Positions 59,836 through 64,000 of a stretch of DNA of 64,000 bases are shown in pieces. The notes beneath the pieces were generated by a model that searched no databases, was not told the DNA's origin, and was given only the letters and a program-made list of their open reading frames with translations. The stretch comes from Actinacidiphila fildesensis (GTDB taxonomy: Bacteria > Actinomycetota > Actinomycetes > Streptomycetales > Streptomycetaceae). The stretch lies in the NCBI RefSeq assembly GCF_042652185.1, contig NZ_JBHSIX010000021.1, one strand, 5' to 3'. The position numbers and the translations under genes were made by a program. Each line of letters begins with the position of its first letter. Within the stretch, counting starts at the first letter, position 1.

Positions 59836-60375
59836 TCAGCTACCGGCCGGTGCCTCGTACTCGCCGATCAGCTGGGCGCGGCCCAGCGTGTGGAAGCGGA
59901 GGTTGAAACCGATCACGGCAGGCGAGGCGTCCGCGTCCGGCCCGAGCTTCTCGGTGTCCACCGCGTACACGGTGAAGACATAGCGGTGCGAACCGTCCCC
60001 CGGCGGCGGCGCGGCCCCGCCGAAGTCCCGCGTCCCGTAGTCGTTCCTGACGTGCAGCGCACCCTCGGGCAGCCCCTTGAAGTCCCCGCCGCCCGCGCCC
60101 GCGGGCAACTCGGTGACGGACGCGGGAATGTCGATGAGCGACCAGTGCCAGAAACCGCTGCCGGTCGGCGCGTCCGGGTCGTAGCACGTCACGGCGAAAC
60201 TCTTCGTCCTGTCGGGGAAGCCCTCCCACCGCAGGTGCGGTGACGTGTTCCCGGCCGCGTACACCTGCGCGTCCTTCAACACCCCGCCCGGCGCCACGTC
60301 ATCGCTCACCACCGTGAACGACGGCACCGGCGGATGGAACTCGTGGGGGAGCGGCCGCCGCTTCTGCTCGGTCAC
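59836..60375 (-). CDS. YbhB/YbcL family PEBP-like protein
   Basis: Protein of 179 residues of the Raf-kinase-inhibitor-like family. Ligand-pocket residues are in CYDPDAPTGSGFWHWSLIDIP and NDYGTRDFGGAAPPPGDGSH, with VFTVYAVD following, as in bacterial YbhB. The bacterial role is unknown; phospho-ligand binding is likely. GTG at 60375 follows GGAGG by 7 nt, preferred to the ATG at 60396 that includes the ribosome site. It is 84 bp upstream-separated from Spo0M on the same strand. Confidence 0.92.
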   Translation of the reverse strand: MTEQKRRPLPHEFHPPVPSFTVVSDDVAPGGVLKDAQVYAAGNTSPHLRWEGFPDRTKSFAVTCYDPDAPTGSGFWHWSLIDIPASVTELPAGAGGGDFKGLPEGALHVRNDYGTRDFGGAAPPPGDGSHRYVFTVYAVDTEKLGPDADASPAVIGFNLRFHTLGRAQLIGEYEAPAGS

Positions 60376-60459
60376 CTCGACACCTCCTGATCGCAAGAAC
60401 AGCTAGGGACCGCGGCCGGGCTGCGCCGGCGCGGCCTTCTGCGCACCGAGCCTAGATCC

Positions 60460-61242
60460 CTAGAACCAGTTGCGCTTGCCGCCGACCTCCGCCAGCCACT
60501 GATTCAGGTACGCCGCCCAGTCGGTGCCCTGGAAGGACTGCAGACCGACCGTGAACGACCGGTACGAGTCGCTGCCCTCGCCGAACAGCCCCGGCTTCTT
60601 GTCCATCTCCAGGATCACGTCCATCTCGTTGCCGTCCGCGATGAACGTCAGCTCCACCTGGTTCAGCCCCCGGTACTGGTGCGGCGCCCGGAACTCGATC
60701 TCCTGGTAGAACGGCAGCCGCTGCCGCGTCCCCCGGATGTGCCCCTTCTCCAGGTCCGCGGCCTTGAACGCGAAGCCCAGGTGCCCGAACGCGTCCAGCA
60801 GCGCCTGCTGCGCCGGCAGCGGGTGCACGCTGACCGGGTCGAGGTCACCCGAGTCCACCGCGCGGGCGATCGCCAGCTCCGTCGTCACCCCGATGTTCAT
60901 CCCCGACAGATGCCGGCCGAGGAACGTCGTGACCGGCGTCTCCCACGGGATCTGCAGCCCGAACGGCACGGTGTGCACGGCCCCCGGCGCCACCTCGAAC
61001 GCCCCGCCCAGCTGCTGCCGGTGGAACTCGATGTCCTGCTTGTACTCGTTGTCGCCGCTCTCGACCTCGACCCGGGCCTGCAGCCCGACGGAGAGCCCCT
61101 CGATCTGCTGCGCGACCGACCCGCCCTGGATACGCACCTCACCCTGGACAGTGCCGCCCGGCACCACGTTCGGGTCCGTCAGTACGGTCTCGACGGACGC
61201 CCCACCGGCACCCATGCTCGCAAGCAGCTTCTTGAAGCCCAC
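60460..61242 (-). CDS. Sporulation protein Spo0M-like
   Basis: Protein of 260 residues with an arrestin-like fold. The start GFKKLLASMGAGGASVETVL and the strand-rich sections (GGTVQGEVRIQGG, HTVPFGLQIPWETPVTTFLG, RAPHQYRGLNQVELTFIAD) fit the Spo0M family, and it ends QWLAEVGGKRNWF. In Bacillus Spo0M affects sporulation and cell shape; here a link to development is inferred. The GTG at 61242 has GAGGAG upstream. It is divergent from the glycosylase gene across 100 bp. Confidence 0.92.
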   Translation of the reverse strand: MGFKKLLASMGAGGASVETVLTDPNVVPGGTVQGEVRIQGGSVAQQIEGLSVGLQARVEVESGDNEYKQDIEFHRQQLGGAFEVAPGAVHTVPFGLQIPWETPVTTFLGRHLSGMNIGVTTELAIARAVDSGDLDPVSVHPLPAQQALLDAFGHLGFAFKAADLEKGHIRGTRQRLPFYQEIEFRAPHQYRGLNQVELTFIADGNEMDVILEMDKKPGLFGEGSDSYRSFTVGLQSFQGTDWAAYLNQWLAEVGGKRNWF

Positions 61243-61344
61243 GTTGTCCCACTCCTCATACCGGCGGTTGACTGTTTCTTTACGTTATCTACGGTCACTA
61301 CGAACGCGGAACCGCCGCGGGCGGTTCCAGTACCCTCGTACCGC

Positions 61345-62007
61345 ATGATCGCCGACGCGGAAAGGGCCCCGCTCGCCCGGCCCTTCTTCGACCGCCCGGT
61401 CCTCGACATCGCACCGGACCTCCTCGGCCGGATCCTCGTCCGTGACACCCCGGACGGCCCGATCGAACTGCGCCTCACCGAGGTGGAGGCCTACGCGGGA
61501 CCCGTCGACCCGGGATCGCACGCCTACCGGGGCCGCACCGAACGCAACGCGGTGATGTTCGGCCCGCCCGGCCACACCTACGTGTACTTCACGTACGGGA
61601 TGTGGCACTGCCTCAACCTGGTCTGCGGCCCGGAGGGCACGCCGAGCGGGGTCCTGCTGCGGGGCGGCGAGATCACCCGTGGGGAGGACCTCGCCCGAGC
61701 GAACCGCCCCACCTCCCGCAAGGGCACCGACCTCGCCCAGGGCCCGGCCCGGCTGGCCACCGCGCTCGCCGTCGACCGGTCGCTCAACGGATCCGACGTC
61801 TGCGACCCCTATACCGGTCCGGCGGGCGAACCGGCCGGCAGCCCGTTCCGCGTCCTCACCGGTACCCCGCCGGCCGCTGACCGGGTGCGCTCCGGCCCGC
61901 GTACCGGCGTCGGCGGCGAGGGAGCCGTGCACCCCTGGCGCTTCTGGATCGACGGCGACCCCACCGTCAGTCCCTACCGTGCCCACACCCCGAGACGCCG
62001 CCCATAA
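61345..62007 (+). CDS. DNA-3-methyladenine glycosylase (AAG/MPG family)
   Basis: Base-excision repair enzyme of 220 residues. The mammalian-type AAG landmarks are LGRILVR, EVEAYAGPVDPGSHAYRG with the catalytic Glu, RNAVMFGPPGHTYVYFTYGM and GVLLRGGEI. It removes alkylated purines from DNA. The ATG at 61345 has no ribosome site; a TACCCT lies 8 nt upstream, so it could be leaderless. It precedes tyrS by 113 bp, an order also seen in other streptomycetes as far as I recall. Confidence 0.93.
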   Translation: MIADAERAPLARPFFDRPVLDIAPDLLGRILVRDTPDGPIELRLTEVEAYAGPVDPGSHAYRGRTERNAVMFGPPGHTYVYFTYGMWHCLNLVCGPEGTPSGVLLRGGEITRGEDLARANRPTSRKGTDLAQGPARLATALAVDRSLNGSDVCDPYTGPAGEPAGSPFRVLTGTPPAADRVRSGPRTGVGGEGAVHPWRFWIDGDPTVSPYRAHTPRRRP

Positions 62008-62120
62008 CGACTCGCCATGACCGCGTACTCTCGGACACGCTGTACAGACGCTCTGCGACCGCCGGTGTGCGGACCGCGGAGCACCGACTCATCGCACTGA
62101 CCCAAGGAGACAAGAGAACC

Positions 62121-63380
62121 GTGACGGACATCGTCGACGAGCTGCAGTGGCGCGGGCTGATCGCCGTATCCACTGACGAGGACGCACTGCGCAAGGCGTT
62201 CGCGGACGGCCCGGTCACGGTCTATTGCGGCTTCGACCCCACGGCGCCCAGCCTGCACCTCGGCAACCTGGTGCAGATCCTCACCATCCGGCGGCTGCAG
62301 CAGGCGGGCAACCGGCCGCTGGGCCTGGTGGGCGGGGCCACCGGCCTGATCGGCGACCCCAAGCCGTCGGCGGAGCGGACACTCAACGCTCCCGAGGTCG
62401 TCGCCGACTGGGTCGAGCGGGTCCGCGGGCAGATCGAGCCCTTCCTCTCCTTCGAGGGGCCGAACGCCGCGACGATGGTGAACAACCTGGACTGGACGTC
62501 CGGGATGTCGGCGATCGAGTTCCTGCGTGACGTGGGCAAGCACTTCCGCGTCAACAAGATGATCGCCAAGGAAGCCGTCGCCCGGCGCCTCAACTCCGAC
62601 CAGGGCATCAGCTACACCGAGTTCAGCTACCAGATCCTCCAGGGGATGGACTTCCTGGAGCTCTACCGGCGCTACGGCTGCACCCTGCAGACCGGCGGAA
62701 GCGACCAGTGGGGCAACCTCACGGCCGGCATCGACCTGATCCACCGCGTCGAGGGCGCCTCCGTCCACGCCCTCGCCACTCCGCTGATCACCAAGGCGGA
62801 CGGCACCAAGTTCGGCAAGACCGAGGGCGGCGCCATCTGGCTCGACCCCGAGATGACCACGCCGTACGCCTTCTTCCAGTTCTGGCTGAACGCGGACGAC
62901 CGTGACATCTCCAAGTTCCTGCGCATCTTCAGCTTCAAGTCCCGCGAGGAGATCGAGGAGCTGGAGCGCCTCACCGAGGAGCGCCCCCAGGCCCGCGCCG
63001 CCCAGCGCGCCCTGGCTGAGGAACTGACGACCCTGGTCCACGGGGCCGCCCAGTGCACCGCGGTCACCGATGCGTCCAAGGCGCTTTTCGGCCAGGGGGA
63101 ACTGACGGACCTGGACGAGGCCACGCTGGCGGCCGCTCTCTCCGAGCTGCCGTACGCCAAGGTCACGGCGCTGGAGCCGGTCGTCGACCTGCTGACCGCG
63201 GTCGAGCTGGTGGCCAGCAAGTCGGCCGCCCGCCGGGCCATCAAGGAGGGTGGCGCCTACCTGAACAACGCCAAGGTGACCAGCGAGGACGCGGTGCCGG
63301 CCGAGTCCGACCTGCTGCACGGCCGGTGGCTCGTCCTCCGCCGCGGCAAGAAGAGCCTGGCTGCCGTCGAGGTCGGCTGA
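62121..63380 (+). CDS. tyrS: Tyrosyl-tRNA synthetase
   Basis: Class I synthetase of 419 residues. The Tyr-binding and ATP regions include YCGFDPTAPSLHLGNLVQ (HLGN for HIGH), GDPKPSAER, and TKADGTKFGKTEGG (KFGKT for KMSKS). A C-terminal S4-like RNA-binding domain is present (LVASKSAARRAIKEGG). The GTG at 62121 follows AAGGAGA by 10 nt; an in-frame ATG at 62067 has none. It is the last protein gene before the rRNA operon. Confidence 0.96.
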   Translation: MTDIVDELQWRGLIAVSTDEDALRKAFADGPVTVYCGFDPTAPSLHLGNLVQILTIRRLQQAGNRPLGLVGGATGLIGDPKPSAERTLNAPEVVADWVERVRGQIEPFLSFEGPNAATMVNNLDWTSGMSAIEFLRDVGKHFRVNKMIAKEAVARRLNSDQGISYTEFSYQILQGMDFLELYRRYGCTLQTGGSDQWGNLTAGIDLIHRVEGASVHALATPLITKADGTKFGKTEGGAIWLDPEMTTPYAFFQFWLNADDRDISKFLRIFSFKSREEIEELERLTEERPQARAAQRALAEELTTLVHGAAQCTAVTDASKALFGQGELTDLDEATLAAALSELPYAKVTALEPVVDLLTAVELVASKSAARRAIKEGGAYLNNAKVTSEDAVPAESDLLHGRWLVLRRGKKSLAAVEVG

Positions 63381-63407
63381 AATCGTGCGTTTGAGCGGCG
63401 GTTGAGC

Positions 63408-63436
63408 TTGACTCTGCCGCCGCTCCTCCGTAATGT
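63408..63436 (+). promoter_or_regulatory. Predicted rrn promoter 1
   Basis: TTGACT (63408-63413), a 17-bp spacer and TAATGT (63431-63436) match the vegetative consensus closely. It lies 505 bp before the 16S start. Confidence 0.75.
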
Positions 63437-63560
63437 AGTCCGAGCCGCTTGAAACGGTGCGTCCGGTTCGTCCGGATCCCCGCGGGGGTGGCCACCCACT
63501 ACTACGACTTCCCGACAGGGTTGCTTTTCGGTGCGCCGAAATTCAGTCCGAATAGCTCGA

Positions 63561-63590
63561 TTATGAGCGTGGCGGGAAATCGGCTAACGT
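63561..63590 (+). promoter_or_regulatory. Predicted rrn promoter 2
   Basis: TTATGA (63561-63566), an 18-bp spacer containing CGGGAAATCGG, and TAACGT (63585-63590). Confidence 0.55.
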
Positions 63591-63644
63591 AGTGGACACG
63601 CCGCAAGGCGAGAAACAAAAGCCCGCCTCAGCGGGTGGCAGAAA

Positions 63645-63667
63645 CGGGAAATCGGATCTGCTAAGCT
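63645..63667 (+). promoter_or_regulatory. Predicted rrn promoter 3 (-10 with upstream repeat)
   Basis: TAAGCT (63662-63667) stands 6 bp behind a second copy of CGGGAAATCGG (63645-63655). No good -35 is seen; the shared upstream 11-mer suggests a common factor or arrangement with promoter 2. Confidence 0.45.
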
Positions 63668-63730
63668 GAGAAACACGAAGGGAAGCCCGGAGGGCGCCGG
63701 TAAAACGGCACCGAAGGAAGCGTCCGTTCC

Positions 63731-63765
63731 TTGAGAACTCAACAGCGTGCCAAAAGTCAACGCCA
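63731..63765 (+). promoter_or_regulatory. rrn leader antitermination-like (boxA) segment
   Basis: TTGAGAACTCAA (63731-63742), itself a perfect palindrome, is followed by CAGCGTGCCAAAAGTCAACG. This block is conserved in streptomycete rRNA leaders and lies where boxA-type antitermination and RNase III processing signals are expected. Confidence 0.6.
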
Positions 63766-63940
63766 GACTTAAAACACCCCGGGCGGAACCCATTCGGGTT
63801 TCGTTTGGTGGTTCCTTTGAAAAAGTCCTTCTACCCTCCGGTCCTTCGGGACGGGAACTGGTGGGAGGCAATTACACAGCGAGGACGCTGTGCACCACGG
63901 GCCTTATTCCGGCCGGTGGTGCCGCTCTTGCGTGGAGACA

Positions 63941-64000
63941 TTCACGGAGAGTTTGATCCTGGCTCAGGACGAACGCTGGCGGCGTGCTTAACACATGCAA
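63941..64000 (+). rRNA. rrs: 16S ribosomal RNA, 5' end (partial)
   Basis: The universal 5' signature GAGAGTTTGATCCTGGCTCA starts at 63947, followed by GACGAACGCTGGCGGCGTGC and TTAACACATGCAA. Only about 60 of some 1,525 bases are in the window; the mature 5' end is placed near 63941 and could differ by one or two bases. Confidence 0.97.

Larger units (their letters stand above)
63381..63940 (+). other. rRNA operon leader region
   Basis: It contains three promoter-like elements (63408-63436, 63561-63590, around 63645-63667), the repeated 11-mer CGGGAAATCGG (63573-63583 and 63645-63655), a small hairpin CCCGC/GCGGG (63622-63635) and a TTGAGAACTCAA box (63731-63742). No protein gene is likely here. 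Confidence 0.8.

Noticed and set aside
63747..63956. A 69-codon frame running into 16S rRNA
   Set aside because: It overlaps the conserved rRNA leader and the 16S 5' end, so it is not a gene.

Overview
The window is a stretch of high-GC actinobacterial core chromosome, almost certainly from a Streptomyces. The case for this rests on chaplin genes, a streptophobe-family membrane protein, an AmaP/Asp23 envelope module, a FabG-FabI pair, GTG/TTG starts, a strong G/C bias at third codon positions, and a right edge that runs into the first 60 bases of a 16S rRNA gene behind a typical Streptomyces rrn leader. No IS element, prophage, CRISPR array, tRNA gene or large biosynthetic gene cluster was seen.

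Layout. 1-4.6 kb: a cut-off FAD oxidoreductase, a class II aldolase, an alpha/beta hydrolase and a hypothetical protein. 4.6-9.1 kb: a zinc metallopeptidase, an ABC-F ATPase with a possible leader peptide, a small HTH protein and a crotonase. 9.1-12.5 kb: an Asp23/AmaP envelope-stress module of five tightly packed genes plus a divergent partner. 12.5-17.9 kb: a leftward run (SDR, GH15, SURF1, small Cys-rich protein, DEDDh exonuclease-BRCT, TetR). 18.0-22.3 kb: a rightward four-gene catabolic-looking operon (acetoacetate decarboxylase-like, SDR, two amidohydrolases) divergent from the TetR gene, with a palindromic operator between them. 22.4-30.9 kb: a small membrane protein, a LAL-type LuxR regulator, a zinc alcohol dehydrogenase, a secreted subtilase and a DUF485/ActP acetate-permease pair. 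31-37 kb: moaA, small proteins, the RNA phosphotransferase KptA and a TldD/TldE pair.

37-44.3 kb: a chitin-type LPMO with a DasR-like site inside its promoter, fabG-fabI, a FadR-type regulator divergent from a CynX/NimT transporter with overlapping leaderless promoters, a SixA-like phosphatase and serB. 44.4-49.7 kb: streptophobe protein, an FHA-FHA-ABC fusion transporter and an SLT-domain cell-wall enzyme. 50-53.8 kb: a QueA homologue with an SDR, and a GAF histidine kinase with a NarL-type response regulator. 53.9-54.6 kb: two short chaplins. 54.7-64 kb: a hypothetical protein, an orphan ABC ATPase, NfeD-SPFH, a TauE permease, HNH endonuclease, PEBP, Spo0M, 3-methyladenine glycosylase, TyrS, and the rrn leader with the start of 16S rRNA.

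Convergent genes are mostly separated by perfect GC-rich hairpins without T-tracts. The points that stand out most are the face-to-face leaderless promoters in a palindrome at 40.48 kb, the DasR-like box in the LPMO promoter, the TetR-controlled operon at 17.3-22.3 kb, and a seven-codon leader in front of the ABC-F gene. All assignments come from reading motifs and context; no database search was possible.
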